Source of the DNA: Oegoconia quadripuncta
Taxonomy: Eukaryota > Arthropoda > Insecta > Lepidoptera > Autostichidae
Assembly: GCA_949316235.1 (NCBI GenBank)
Contig: OX438751.1
Coordinates: 24,209,885 to 24,273,884, forward strand
DNA length: 64,000 bases
Direction of reading: 5' to 3'
The stretch's first letter is position 1, and each line of letters begins with the position of its first letter. This document shows positions 17,830 through 29,154 of the stretch, in pieces. A program made the translations under genes and the position numbers. Below the pieces are notes generated by a model. That model saw only the letters and a program-made list of their open reading frames with translations. It did no database searches and was not told the DNA's origin.

Positions 17830-18650
17830 CGTATTTTAATTTGCGCTACGGTAATTTGCCAGAAATAAACAAGTACCGTTGCTTTCGTGAATTTATTTAC
17901 TTCTAAGTAGAACACTAGTTTTGCATATACTAATTTACAAATTAGAATTCTTTGTATATTTATAAAGCCTGGAGACAACAAAGTACAAAATCAAAGTAAA
18001 ATGTCATTCATCACAAATCTTGATCTAATATCTATCCCATTTATACGTAATAAGTACGTCACATCACATCAATCTGACAGCACTACATCTCCACTGTACT
18101 GTTGGGACATAGCATCCTCTCACAAGGAAAGAGTATGAGCCATAATCTCCCACGCAGACTCAATGCTGATTGGGGGATTTGTTTGTGTCAAATTTTCGTC
18201 CAACTGATAGTCAATGTTTTCAAAACACCGTTGTAGATGAACGACTTAGTTCAAGTTCACGGAAACACTCGTTTGAAAAGTCGCCCATGCGATTGCACCA
18301 TGTGTATTTTGTATGGATCATCTGCATATTAATTTTTACATTTACATAATATTCAAATTCACCCAAAATCTAAATAAACCACTTTCTGTGTTGATTAGAC
18401 TTTTCACTTGACATACCTACTACTAGTACCGTTTAACAAGAACAAGTTAGCCATCTTTCTTATAGTTAGTCAAGTATCTTAGTGGACGGGGCATCGGCCC
18501 GTTCTATAATACAGCAAATATCGTCTCTCAGTTAAGGTGTAGGTACCGACTTACTCGCACGCTACTACAAAAACTACTCTCACAGTAGTTTGGTAATGGG
18601 AAATTTGACAAGCCTACATTCAACTGACAGCTGCCACTGCAGCCAGCGAT
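17830..18650. other. No gene; right end shared with 26955-27090
   Basis: 17830-18500 shows nothing I can name. 18540-18640 (GTAGTTTGGTAATGGG, AATTTGACAAGCCTA) resembles 26985-27060, so the right part is a dispersed repeat of unknown class. Confidence 0.3.
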
Positions 18651-18659
18651 CGGAATTTA

Positions 18660-18805
18660 GGCCCGTATTAATAAATCGTTCTTGAGATTGAGATCGCATC
18701 TCAGTCTCATGACCATTTTTTCTGATGCTGTTTTAATATGCAACAGATTCTCAAGCGTCAACTTGAGGCCATGTCAATTTTGAGAACGGTTTATTAATAC
18801 GGGCC
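18660..18805. mobile_element. PIF/Harbinger-like MITE, copy 1
   Basis: This 146-bp element has inverted ends GGCCCGTATTAATAAA (about 16 bp, then imperfect) and TTA on both sides (18657-18659, 18806-18808). TTA/TAA duplications and GGSC-type ends are the hallmark of PIF/Harbinger. It is non-coding. Other copies are at 47614-47742 and 54072-54607. Confidence 0.65.
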
Positions 18806-18965
18806 TTAGTCTATGAAGTCTTCTCACTCTAAGGGTATTGACACTTACTTACCCAATTTTGTGATGTGTTTTCTGATCTTCAGAAGATTGTTTGTACAGT
18901 TTTTTATCAAAGACGATACATACACAACTGTAAGAGATGCTTGATAATTATGTTTAATTTATACT

Positions 18966-19130
18966 ACATTGGTGTCGATTCGGATGTACACCAACTAAAC
19001 TAAAGTAAACTAACACCAGTTTTAGAGTGGTGCCGTCGCATCGTACTGTTCCAGGGAGAAAGATACAGTACTACTTTAAAACTGGTTTTAGTTTAGATTA
19101 GTTGGTGTATATCCGAATCGACACCAATGT
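18966..19130. mobile_element. Foldback MITE with CATTGGTGTCG ends
   Basis: The arms start ACATTGGTGTCGATTCGGAT and can pair for about 55-60 bp with small bulges, leaving a ~50-nt loop. The whole 165 bp could fold as one hairpin. A piece of the same arm (CATCCGAATCGACACCA) is at about 46490. Host duplication is unclear. Confidence 0.6.
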
Positions 19131-19451
19131 CGTGGTAACCTATAATTAAGGCATCAATTACAGGGCATGTTTGAATGTATGTCTTGTTGGGTTTCGTATG
19201 AAAAGAAACATTACATGCTTAATGTCACATCCTTTATCTCACATTAAAAGTTTAATTCTTTAACCAACCTCCACGGTTCACCTTTTAAAATGTACAGAAA
19301 TACACAAGCAAGAGGGAAGCTACTTCTTCCGACATTTTGCTCGTGACTGGCAAAGCAGCGCAACAGGGGTGATACTAATTGTGAAACAAGACACGGGACA
19401 AATTTCACAACATGTGCCTTTAGTAAAACCAAAGGCACTCGTATTAAATAA

Positions 19452-19678
19452 ATAAATATAAATAAATATTTCGGACACATACACCAATCATCTAGTCCCA
19501 AACTAAGCAAAGCTTGTACTATGGATACTAGATAACGGATAAACACACATAAATATTTATATAAACATCCATGACTCGGGAATAAATGGTCGTATTCATC
19601 ATAGAAACATTTACCCGCACCCGCAACCGTTGGTTTCGCTGACAGGGTCACTATCCACTACACCAATCGGTCGTCGTT
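19452..19678 (-). mobile_element. SINE-B, tRNA-headed
   Basis: Read on the minus strand it starts GACGACCGATTGGTGTAGTGG (A-box-like) and then GGTTGCGGGTGCGGG, a mutated B box. The body is shared with 23305, 24170, 28735 and 53748. The tail is AAATATTTATTT-like. Confidence 0.7.
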
Positions 19679-19689
19679 GTATTGATACG

Positions 19690-20375
19690 TATATCCGATA
19701 CAAGTACCCGAATCGTCGTCGCGAGACATGTATTACGACTTGTGCCTTAGTGTGGACGAGGCTTTACCACGCTCACGGGAAGAGAGAACTTGGCTCTATT
19801 TTTGTACGTGCACACGACATGTGACTTACCGAAACCACTATATTCCGCTGTATTACTAAACTAGCATGTCTTTGTCATCTTTTGATATCAAACAGTTCAT
19901 TCCGCACTACATAAAGCTGTATTTCAGCGCAATGAGCGCTAAATTGGCATCGCTTCGTAATCATGCGCGCTCTCTGGCGCCCTGCGCAGTACTTCTCACT
20001 CGCGACAAAAACAACACAATTAACACATGATGCCACATTACTTCTCTGTTTAATTATAATTGTAGTGAAATTCCAACCCACAGGCGCCTGGCCTAAAATG
20101 GATAGGCTGATCCACCCAGGGAGTTAAGAGCAGCCAATTTAGATAGCGCTGACAACCAATTATATAGTGCTGACATCTAAAGTAGATTGTGCTGACATCC
20201 TGAATTATGTAGGTACCTAGTGCGACAGGAGAGCTGTTGGTACAGTCTGAAGCAAATACATTTACATACCCGGCATAACACAAATTAATAATGTCCGGCC
20301 TGTATCCCAAATTTCCCATTTGCCAGTAAGAGATATCCCTAACATACTCGTTAGGGTCTCCCAAACAACGCGCGG
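19690..20375. other. No recognised gene
   Basis: A 104-residue minus-strand frame (20050-20364) has no family I recognise. A GTGCTGACAT-type 25-nt unit is repeated three times in 20141-20200. Confidence 0.3.
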
Positions 20376-20379
20376 TTAG

Positions 20380-20655
20380 CGCTTGACCTCAATCAAACCT
20401 GATGTAATTGAAGATGAGGCCGAAGTTGGAAGCTTACTGACTCGGATTTTCTATTACTATTATCGGACTATTATCTCTGACAACCGGAATACAACAATGC
20501 TATTAACATTGCTGTTTGGCGGCAGACTTTGAAAAGATGGTGGTAGCTACTAGCTAACCAGGCGGACATTTAAAATGTCCTACCACCAACCAAACCGAGT
20601 ATTATACATGTACCCCGCTGGGGATCGAACCCGCGACATATTCATAAAACATATT
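20380..20655 (-). mobile_element. SINE-A, minus copy of a head-to-head pair
   Basis: The body has ACCGGAATACAACAATGC and GGCGGCAGA. It ends in the tRNA-like head with B box GGGATCGAACC (minus). The extreme 5' end is damaged. It faces the plus copy at 20657 with their heads touching. Confidence 0.7.
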
Positions 20656-20656
20656 A

Positions 20657-20869
20657 CAACCGCATCCGTGGCTCAATGTAAACAGGATAGGGTTTACGAA
20701 TCAGACGTAGCGGGTGCGATCTCCAGCGGGTCATAATTAGTACTCGGTTTGGTACCACTATCTTATCTAAGTCTGCCGCCAATGTTGTGTTCCGGTTGTC
20801 AGAGATAGATTGTCACCTTCGGCCTCATCTACACTTAACATCAAGACCTAACCCGCTGTGTATAAAAAA
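20657..20869 (+). mobile_element. SINE-A, plus copy, internally deleted
   Basis: The head is AACCGCATCCGTGGCTCAATG with a degenerate B box (GGGTGCGATCTCC). The central GCTAGCTACCACC region is shortened. It ends GTATAAAAAAAA. Confidence 0.7.
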
Positions 20870-21120
20870 AACACACGCGATTTCATGGCTATTGAGTCTA
20901 TACATATTTTTTGGTGAAAAGTTAGTCGCCTTTTGCGATAGCCACGGGAGAGACGAGTTGGTAGCGAAACCAAATAAATCTTATCATTTACACCCAAAAT
21001 AAGAATGCAAGACTTCTTAGTCGACTGACGACAGACAACCGGTAAGTTATAATAAAAATGAAGAATTTCAAAAACCCCTGACAAAAGAAGAAGAAACCAT
21101 TTAAGAAGTAACAAAAGCTA

Positions 21121-21275
21121 CTATGTCCTGCCTGCATAACATGGCATAGTTTGTCGCGCGCGACGTAGGTGTGAGAGTGGGATAGTTGTACCTATATTTC
21201 AAGCGAATGAGCAGGACAAATATTATTTCGCGCGACATAAACGTTTATCGCGCGAGGGCTGGTTCATTATCAGAT
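21121..21275 (+). repeat. R140 unclassified repeat
   Basis: Shared core: TTTGTCGCGCGCGACGTAGG, GAGAGTGGGATAGTTG, AAGCGAATGAGCAGGACAAA and AAACGTTTATCGCGCG. Copies occur at 24716, 27915 (minus) and 48555 (interrupted). It is non-coding, with CGCG-rich ends; it could be a MITE or a SINE part. Confidence 0.55.
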
Positions 21276-21367
21276 CGTCTGAGTCCAAACGCTTCGCGTT
21301 TTTTTTTTAGTATCATTGCGTAGATAGATTTTTTTTCTTTGTCGAATGATAAATTGTAAAATACTTA

Positions 21368-21618
21368 GGTTTTTTTTAATGCACAACGGGTTGGTATTTG
21401 ACCTCAATCACACCTGATGTTAAGTGAAGATGAAGTCGAAGGTGGAAGGAAGCATACTGACCCGGAAACCCCAACACATTTGGAGGACTGGCTATCTTAT
21501 CTCTGACAACCGGAACACAACAATGCTACTAACATTGCTGCTTGGCGGCAGATTTAGATAATATGGTGGTAGCTAGCCAGGCGGACATTTAAAATGCCCT
21601 AACACCAACCAAAAGGTA
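21368..21618 (-). mobile_element. SINE-A, head lost
   Basis: It runs from the tail (TTTTTTTTAATGCACAACGG) through ACAACCGGAACACAACAATG to CACCAACCAAAAGG. The tRNA-like head is missing because it abuts the LINE end that starts at about 21625. Confidence 0.75.
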
Positions 21619-21624
21619 TTTAAA

Positions 21625-22268
21625 AGAAGCATTCTTTGTTCTGCAGAAACGAGCGGTTCGCGCGATTTACAAACTGGGCCCCAGAGTGTCTCTTAGGAAT
21701 AAATTTAAAGAAATTAATATATTAACATTAGCATCGCAATATATTTACGAAAACTTAATGTATGTAAGGAAAAATAAAGAATCGTTTAAGAAAAATAGTG
21801 ATATACATAATGTTAATACCAGATATAAAAATAAACTTGCTGTTCATGTCAGCAGTTTACACAAAGTCACTAAGTCATTTAAGGGGCAATGTTTACGCTT
21901 TTATAATAAGGTTCCAGTGGACATTCAAAATTTACCTTTAAATAAATACAAAACCATCATAAAACAGACATTATTTACCAAAGGCTATTATAAAATTTCT
22001 GACTATCTGGATGATAAGCAAGCATGGACATAAACCGCTCGGCGATATTCTATCTAAATATACAAACTAATATAATTGTAACCCAAACTTATTTAAAAGA
22101 GCAACCCTTGAGTTTCTTGCTCGTTCTTCTCTGGGGAATCTCCTTTGCGAATGAGCAAAAATGTCAATAATTTTAATATTAAGATAAAAAATGTGACGTT
22201 TTCAAGTGATAATCTCTATCCTACGAAATAAATATTTTTTGACTTTGACTTTTTTGACTTTGACTTTG
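21625..22268 (+). mobile_element. LINE 3' end with reverse transcriptase C-terminus and (GACTTT)n tail
   Basis: From about 21630 an open frame reads FVLQKRAVRAIYKLGPRVS and continues as the 115-codon stretch 21686-22033, ending SDYLDDKQAWT. The 3' UTR has GAGCAACCCTTGAGTTTC and TTCTTGCTCGTTCTTC. The tail is TTTTTTGACTTTGACTTT. It is the best preserved copy of a family also seen at 16136, 35270, 36930, 39393, 47930 and 52598. It is 5'-truncated; the CR1/L2-like placement is tentative. Confidence 0.75.
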
Positions 22269-22400
22269 ACAACCCCTGAGTTTCTTGCTCGTTCTTCTCT
22301 AGTGAGTCTGCCTAGTGAATGAGCGGTGATTATATGTCACGCCGTTATCAAATGTTATTTTTATAACTCACGAAATAAAACTTTTTTGAGTTTGAATTTC
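22269..22400 (+). mobile_element. LINE 3' UTR fragment, tandem to the previous one
   Basis: AACCCCTGAGTTTCTTGCTC, a diverged 3' UTR and the tail CTTTTTTGAGTTTGAATTT lie directly after the previous tail. A second LINE end was therefore joined at the microsatellite tail. Confidence 0.6.
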
Positions 22401-22539
22401 ATAGTTGCGAGTTAGGCAATTGCCAATATACAGTAAACATAAATTGGTAATTAAGTTATGTTCCGTTTTATCTTTAAAACTTAATGCTTTTTAAATGCGT
22501 GTAATTGATTTTAATATGATGCTATTGGGAACACAGTTT

Positions 22540-22735
22540 TCGAATGGCATGAAAAAACCCGGCCAATTGCGTGTCGGGCCACGCGCAATGTAGTGTAGGG
22601 TACCTTAGTTGACCGTCACAATATATTTCTTTTTTTTTTTTCATTTACTAATTTGAACCACAAACATGTTCGCAATATAATGTCATACTAGACATTTTTA
22701 ATGGTGAACCCAACATCATTGGTCACAACTTAATT
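22540..22735. repeat. Lepidopteran-type dispersed repeat fragment
   Basis: CCCGGCCAATTGCGTGTCGG and a poly(T) run (22628-22640) resemble a sequence very common in moth and butterfly non-coding DNA. It is non-coding. Confidence 0.3.
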
Positions 22736-22737
22736 AA

Positions 22738-23035
22738 CCTGATGGCTCAGCGGTTAAGACCGAATTTGGGTGGTCCTGGTTCGATTCCCAGGCAGACCAT
22801 GTACCAATGAGTTTTTAAATTTAATTTAATTACTTATGTGCATTTATCCGACTGCTCTTAAATGGTGAAGGAAAACATCGTGAGGAAACCTGCATGCCTG
22901 GGAAATAAAAGTCAAAGGCATTTGAAGTCCCCAACCCGCATTTGGCCAGCGTGGTGGACTATGGCCCATACTCCCTCATATACGAGGGAAGGCATATATC
23001 CCTGCAGTGGGATGTTTACGGGGTGAGATGATGAT
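22738..23035 (+). mobile_element. SINE-C, tRNA-headed, full length
   Basis: The A box TGGCTCAGCGG (22743-22753) and B box GGTTCGATTCC (22779-22789) are spaced as in a tRNA. The body follows (CATCGTGAGGAAACCTGCAT) and the tail is (GATGAT)n. Other copies are at 28443-28730 and 27358-27412. Confidence 0.85.
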
Positions 23036-23129
23036 GAATGTGAAGCCTAATACAGCAGACTGACACAGAAACTTATTAAGTTATATACTTAGGTTGAGTG
23101 GCTAAATATGTGGACTTAGAAGGAGACTT

Positions 23130-23300
23130 TTTGTTGTTTGCTAACGTATGTACGGTAACCCTAGTTTTTTTTTTTCATTTTATTTTACCACTTTGTCAGC
23201 GTGATTAATATATATATATATATATCTCTGAGCTAAACCAACGACAGACAGTCATGGCGAAACTGTAAGGGTTCCTTGTTGACTGCGGAACCTTAAAAAA
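23130..23300 (-). repeat. GGGTTCC dispersed repeat
   Basis: TAAGGGTTCCTTGTTGACTG and CAGACAGTCATGGCGAAAC match the 43374 copy. A (TA)n run lies at about 23207-23225. This repeat is very widespread in lepidopteran genomes. Confidence 0.5.
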
Positions 23301-23304
23301 ATGG

Positions 23305-23522
23305 AACCAATAATAAATAAATACATATTTCGGACACTTACACCAGTCATCTAGTTCCAAACTAAGCAAAGCTTGCGCTATGGATACTAGATAACGGATA
23401 AACATACATAAATATTAAAAATTGTATTCATCACACAAACATTTACCCCTCGCGGGATTCGAACTCGCAACCGTTGGTTTCGCTGACAGGGTCACTATCC
23501 ACTACACCAATCGGTCGTTGTC
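23305..23522 (-). mobile_element. SINE-B
   Basis: Minus-strand head CGACCGATTGGTGTAGTGG, B box GGTTGCGAGTTCGAATCC, and the usual body. Confidence 0.75.
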
Positions 23523-23524
23523 GC

Positions 23525-24168
23525 CTTGTAGTAGACAAAGTGGCACGTAGAATTGATTCCGCGATTCCGTGATTTGATGAAGAGTTAAAATCGCACCCCT
23601 GAGGGGTGTTGGTGACTGGCAGCTTCACCAGCTAACCTTTTCTAGATAGTTTACTTTTATACTAATTTTGATATTACTTTGTTTTTTTATGACTTTTGTC
23701 AGTTTGCTGGTTTACTTGTCCGAGTGCAGATATAAAGCCCCTTCAGCTCCTTGAGTTTTATTGTATTTAGTTCAGTCGGAGATCCTTAAGCACAGACTCT
23801 CTCCACTTACAAGGGGCACTCGCACAAGAGTACGAAGTGCGATTCCAAAGCAACATGCGTCACACACATTGACATATCTCTTGTTTTTATAATTTGAGAC
23901 GTAAACTCATTGTTGAAGTGCTGATAGACGTATATAATAGTACTATTACACCTGTTGCACTGAAACCGCTGAACAAATATACCTGTGTACTTTCAAAAAC
24001 TAAAGAATACGTCATCACCATGTAAGTATGCACGAAAGTCACCGACAGTGGCGTGCCATCCATACAGGCAGAAAGGCAGTGCCTACCCTAGAAAATGCAT
24101 TGTCGAGACACCTGATTCATACTGATGTTAACAGAAATATTCTACGAATAACAGATACGAAGATTGCT
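23525..24168. other. No recognised gene
   Basis: The region is AT-rich with no frame, repeat or motif that I can place. Confidence 0.3.
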
Positions 24169-24169
24169 A

Positions 24170-24418
24170 CAAATAAATATAAATAAATATTTCGGACACT
24201 TACACCAATCGCATCTAGTTCCAAACTAAGCAAAGCTTGTACCTACTATGGATACTTGATACCGGATAAACATATATAAATATTCATGAAAAAACCATAA
24301 CGACTCCGGAATAATTGTTCGTATTCATCACACATCCATTTACACTTAGTGGGATTCGAACTCACAACCGTTGGTTTCGCTGACAGGATCACTATCCACT
24401 ACACCAACCGGTCGTCGT
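24170..24418 (-). mobile_element. SINE-B
   Basis: Minus-strand head CGACCGGTTGGTGTAGTGG and B box GTTGTGAGTTCGAATCC. The body is complete to AAATATTTATTT. Confidence 0.75.
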
Positions 24419-24715
24419 ATAAGAGTAGGTTATTATTTTGTAGTTGCATTTTTCTCAGTTAATTGCAAAATCATTCCGTCTACCCTGTGACAAAATGCTG
24501 TGCACGCCACTGGTCACCGACATAGCCCAATGATTAGTACCTAAGCTGAAGCGGCAGTGGGCAGGGCACATAACCCGAAAAACTGATGATCGGATTTCAA
24601 TTTTGTTTTATTTATTATAAGATTAAATTCGGAGATACATTCTTAGCCATGTTCGATGAAAGTCGTTTAAGCCGTCTCGAAGATATTTCGCTTTGAACAC
24701 TATCTTTTGCTCTAG

Positions 24716-24870
24716 GTCTACCTGCCCCCGTACCATGACTCATTTGTCGCGTGCAACGCAGGAGTAAGAGTGGGATAGTTGTATATTTCGTCCAAGCGAA
24801 TGAGCAGGACAAATATTATCTCGCGCGGCATAAACGTTTATCGCGGCTCTCATGCTACAAGTGCTGGACG
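24716..24870 (+). repeat. R140 unclassified repeat
   Basis: ACCATGACTCATTTGTCGCG, GAGTGGGATAGTTGTATATT and ATAAACGTTTATCGCG align with the other copies. Confidence 0.55.
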
Positions 24871-25027
24871 ATATAATCATTTGTTCAAACAATTTTGTCG
24901 GTAGTTTTCTATTATTGTTAGTTTATAGCTGTTTTTCGTCCAGTTATTGTAAAGCCACAGTCTACTCATATTGTGTCGATATTGAAGCAAAATTGGACTA
25001 AAATCATAGCAGTATTTTTTTTAGCCT

Positions 25028-26425
25028 TTGATTTCATTTCAGGGTCGGAGAGTGGATAGCAATCTGTTAATCTTTGCACACTTCATTCTTGATGCTATGG
25101 ATAATAAATGGCAGGTAGATGCCGTGTATACCGATTTTGCCAAGGCTTTCGATAAAATTTGTCATGAAACTTTGTTGTTAGGGCTTTGGCGGCTCGGTAT
25201 ACATGCCGATCTCTTTCGTTGGATAAATCCTACGTCGAGAGAGGAGTCAGGTTGTTGTTGTGGGTGGTTACTGCTCGCAACATAAACAAATAAGCTCAGG
25301 AATACCGCAAGGATGTTATTTGGGGCCCTTGCTATTTAATTTATATATTAATGATTAAACAAAATGTTCAGAATTCAAAATTGTTACTCTATGCTGATGA
25401 TACAAAAGTTTATAGAATTATACGTGACCCTAAAGACTGTGAGATTTTGCAAAGTGACTTAGAAAGATTCGAAAGTCTGTCATTCAATTAACTTTGATTA
25501 TAAACTTTGTAACGAGAGTTACTCAAATTCGTGACTTGAGGGTTATAATGGACTCGAAGGTATCCTTTATTCCTCATATGTTGAATGTTGAATTTAAGCA
25601 ATTAGGTTTTATTTTACATATGGGAAAACCTTTTAAAAACCTGTCTACCTATAAACTTTTATATAATTGGTATGTCCGTAGCAGATTGGAATTTGCTTCA
25701 TCAGTCTCTGTTTCATAAAAATCATATTAATAGAATTGAAAAAGTTCAAAGAAAGATTGTGAAATCTCTAGATTATAGAACAGGTTATGATTATTTTTAT
25801 TTATTTATTTATTTATCATTTATTGCACACAAGAAAAAAAGACATACAGATACAACATAATAGAGACGACACAACAGGTTCTGCTTATTTCTACAATGCA
25901 ATACAATACAATGGTTATGCAGATTACCAGTCTTTAGCGAATAGGCACATTATTAAGTATTTATCACATCTTCGCGATCCTACTGATGCTGCTCTTCTTT
26001 ATAAGGTAGTTAACAATACCATCGATGCTCCTGCACAACCGCAAACTATATTTTACCGAGTGCCTCGTAGACGCGAACGCAATTGCCATACGAAGCCATT
26101 ATTTCATATTACCAAAATTAGTACTAATTATGCGAGCAACGCTTTCATCAAGCGCACATATAAGCTTTACAATGATAGGTTAGGACAATGTTATACAATT
26201 TAGTTTTTCTTTGGCAAAATTCAAAACATGTGTTTCCAAAGAAATGTCATAGTTTTCGAACCCAGTTCTAACCATTAGATTTTATTTTTGTTATGTAATT
26301 TATCTAATGCACCTTGGATTATGTAATGTAGAAGATTACAAGTTAACAAATAATTATTTTAAGAGTACATGAGCTGCTTATGTAATTTATGTAAGCAAGT
26401 GTTCGTCTCTCAAATAAATAAATTT
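25028..26425 (+). pseudogene. Decayed LINE reverse transcriptase and C-terminus
   Basis: Reverse transcriptase blocks appear in order but in shifting frames: DAVYTDFAKAFDK (first catalytic Asp), SGIPQGC.LGPLLFN, and LLYADDTKVYRII (YADD) near 25385. After these come RSRLEFAS, NRIEKVQRKIVK, and the C-terminus DAALLYKVVNN..KRTYKLYND ending at 26203. An AT-rich ~130-bp repeat with TTTATTTATTTATTTATC and TTATTGCACAC (about 25786-25918) splits the C-terminal region. The YADD and FDK motifs resemble CR1/jockey-group LINEs. It is inactive. Confidence 0.75.
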
Positions 26426-26551
26426 AAAAAAAAGTATTAGGGCTTAGAACTGACGAGCAAATCATAGAAACTTATCCATCGCCAGGTGGATGTTAATGAG
26501 CAGAGTTTCTTTCTCCATTCAAATTTCGAGTTGCGAAGGTTTACCGTCCGG

Positions 26552-26935
26552 AGCTTTTTGGCGAGATCTCGGCGAATGAAGTTGCATTTTTCTTTATAAT
26601 TCTTATAATTTGTGCATTCTAACTTTTGAAGCTTAATAATGGCAGAATATTGTGCAGCAAACGTTAGTGATGGTGTACAAGTGAAGGGAAGTGCAAATGA
26701 AAGTGCGTGACGAAGTTTTCGGGTTCCCACAAGAAGCCGCCAAAATCTTTTGTAAAGCATTCTGCCACTTTACTGAAGAATGACTTGACCATAACTAGAC
26801 TCTGTATACGTCAAGTATACGACGAATTACTTGTTGTCACTGAGACTGACTAATAAATTGAAGAAATAAGACATGGCTGTATGGGCTTAGATCCCTTTGC
26901 GTTCTCCGAAAGGAGTGAATAAAACGAAAAAAAAA
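26552..26935 (+). mobile_element. SINE-E copy 1 (tail type 1)
   Basis: The body has GCATTCTAACTTTTGAAGC and AGCAAACGTTAGTGATGG. It ends GATCCCTTTGCGTTCTCC and poly(A). The E2F-like start is mutated here (TTTTTGGCGAGAT). TTACCGTCCGG before and TTTCCGTCCGG after the element form an 11-bp target duplication with one mismatch, so it was retroposed. Confidence 0.75.
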
Positions 26936-26954
26936 GTTTCCGTCCGGGGGGTAC

Positions 26955-27090
26955 CTAAGTGGGCGTACCTAACTCGTGGTACGCTATTACAATAGCTGGT
27001 ATTACAGTACTTTGGTAATGGGGAATTTGACAACCCTAGATCCATCTGACAGATGAAATCTAGCACCTACATGTTTAGCTATGTTCTATG
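26955..27090. repeat. Dispersed repeat shared with 18540-18640
   Basis: CAGTACTTTGGTAATGGGGA and ATTTGACAACCCTAG match the 18.5-kb copy. A poly(A) run follows at about 27098-27116. Confidence 0.35.
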
Positions 27091-27119
27091 GATAAATAAA
27101 AAAAAAAAAAAAAAAAGCT

Positions 27120-27910
27120 CAATTATTTCTAAAATCTTTTATTATGTACCATATAATATGCAATTAAAGAATATGAATGTGTCTGTTATTGTATACTTCA
27201 TGATTTTGTCAAATGATTGAAGCAGTCTCGACTCACGCTTGGCTATACTTGAATCGTATCAAAATTTCAAGATCTGTCAGTGAGTGTCAAAATCTGATTT
27301 TTTCATGATCATTAAATAAGGAAAATACAGTTCGGAAAATTCGAATTTCGAAATATCATTATCAGCCCGTAGACATCCCACTGCAAGGATTAGGCCTTCC
27401 CTTGTATATAGTATATGTATATTACTATATAATGTATATGAAATAGTTACTGAGCTGGAGGAGGAGCAAAAGTTTCTCGAAATGATACGTCTAAGTGTAC
27501 GGCGTACGAACTGAGTTTTTTTTGTGAACTGTAGTTTACGGCATACGGAGTTTTTTTTTTAAGAACTTAGCCTGATACAGCCGTGTCCCATGATATTGTC
27601 ACGTTGTGGTTATAACTAAGGAATGTAAAGCTAAACATGTAGACCCCTAATTCTTAGATGTTTCGAACAATGCTTCAATTTAGTAAGTTATTTTCGCATT
27701 TAGGATGATCGTATCTCCGCAGCAGTTAGGTATATTCTTTGGCAATGTTATGCGTCAAAATGAAGACGCAAATACTTTTGTTCCTCCATTGCACTGCACA
27801 CTGGCGCCTGCGCAAACAAGCATTACATAACGAATTGTGTAAGTGGAACTAGTTTTAACTCTATTAGATATTCGAAATAGTTTTAATAACTTATTGACTA
27901 GATATCTTAT
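27120..27910. other. No gene; contains a SINE-C 3' fragment
   Basis: 27358-27412 (CATCAGCCCGTAGACATCCC) is the 3' end of SINE-C on the minus strand. The rest is unassigned AT-rich DNA. Confidence 0.4.
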
Positions 27911-27914
27911 TTCA

Positions 27915-28050
27915 AACAGAGAACACCTGCAATAGCATGACAGGTGCGATAAACGTCTATGTCGCTATAATAATGTTTGTCCTGCTCATTCGCTTGGACG
28001 AAATATACTATCCCACTCTCACACCTACGTGAGTCATGGTACGCAGGCTG
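27915..28050 (-). repeat. R140 unclassified repeat
   Basis: On the minus strand CCATGACTCACGTAGG, TGTGAGAGTGGGATAG and TTCGTCCAAGCGAATGAGC are present. The tail is ATCGCACCTGTCATGC. Confidence 0.5.
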
Positions 28051-28442
28051 GATTGGATAAACTGTAAATTTAGGATACCCTCGACAATATTCATTGCACA
28101 AATAATTATGTCGTCCAGGTAGACTAGAACGAAAGATAGTGTCATAAGCTTTTTATCGGGTCCTTTAGTCTTTAATATAAAAAAAAACCGCACTCAAATC
28201 GAACCACACATCACTGAGATATATCCGGACAAAGATTGGACACACATGTAACACCGTCGAACGAAAATAACCCACATGAAAGCTATTAGAAAAAAAAAAC
28301 TAATTTTCATGTGTTATTTACAATTAGCTTTATCGCTTCTCAGTGCAGATCAGACCAATATTTTTGATTAATAGGTACTGTATTTAAAAAGATTTACATA
28401 CATTTTCAGTCGGGGGTTAAAAATAAATAAATATTTCGCGCT

Positions 28443-28730
28443 TACTTATCATCAGCCCGTAAACATCCCACTGCGGGGATATAGGCCTTCTCTCGTATGA
28501 GGGAGTATGCCACCACGCTAGGCCAGTGCGGGTTGGAGACTTCACATGCCTTTGAATTTTTATTTCTCAGGCGTGCAGGTTTTCTCACGATGTTTTCCTT
28601 CATCGTTTAAGAGCAGTCGGATAAATGCATATAAGTAATTAAATTAAATTTAAAAACTCAATGGCACATGGCCTGCCTGGGAATCGAACCCGGACCTCCC
28701 AAATTGGAAGACCGCGACTTAACCTACGCT
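28443..28730 (-). mobile_element. SINE-C, minus copy
   Basis: The tail CATCAGCCCGTAAACATCCC, the full body, the B box (GGAATCGAACC on plus) and a degenerate A-box end are present. Confidence 0.8.
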
Positions 28731-28734
28731 CACT

Positions 28735-28948
28735 TACATCAATAAAAATAATCTAGTCACAAACTAGGCAAAGCTATGGTGGTATATGGTCGATCACGGA
28801 TAAACATACATAAATATTTATATGAACAACCATGACACGGGGATAAATGTTCGCATTCGTTACACAAATATTTACTCTCAACGGGATCGAACCCGCAACC
28901 GTTGGTTTCGAAATCAAAGTCCATATAAGCCATTAATCGGTCGTCACT
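28735..28948 (-). mobile_element. SINE-B, degenerate
   Basis: Minus-strand GACGACCGATTAATGG, B box GGTTGCGGGTTCGATCCC, and the body down to CTAGATTATTTTTATTG. Confidence 0.65.
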
Positions 28949-29154
28949 TGCATTTTTATGTTGTATAAGAATAGAGTTCTACAAAGCTTCTCAACCAAGA
29001 ACAACGCTAATCAATAATTGGTCATAATTTTTTTTGCCGATAAATACCTATAGTATTTTGAGAAATACAGACACCTGCGAGGGCGAGGCGAGCTTGTTCG
29101 TTTGTTGAGATGATTCATTCTGTCTGCCATCTACTAGTATAGCCACTAGGCCGT

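Noticed and set aside
20050..20364. 104-codon minus-strand frame that reads like ordinary protein
   Set aside because: No recognisable domain, no splice or promoter context, and surrounded by repeats. Kept only as a note; a protein search would decide.
22743..22789. tRNA-like A and B boxes here and at about 20 other places
   Set aside because: Each belongs to a repeated SINE head followed by a shared non-tRNA body; none folds as a plain cloverleaf with its own acceptor stem that I can see, so no tRNA gene is called.
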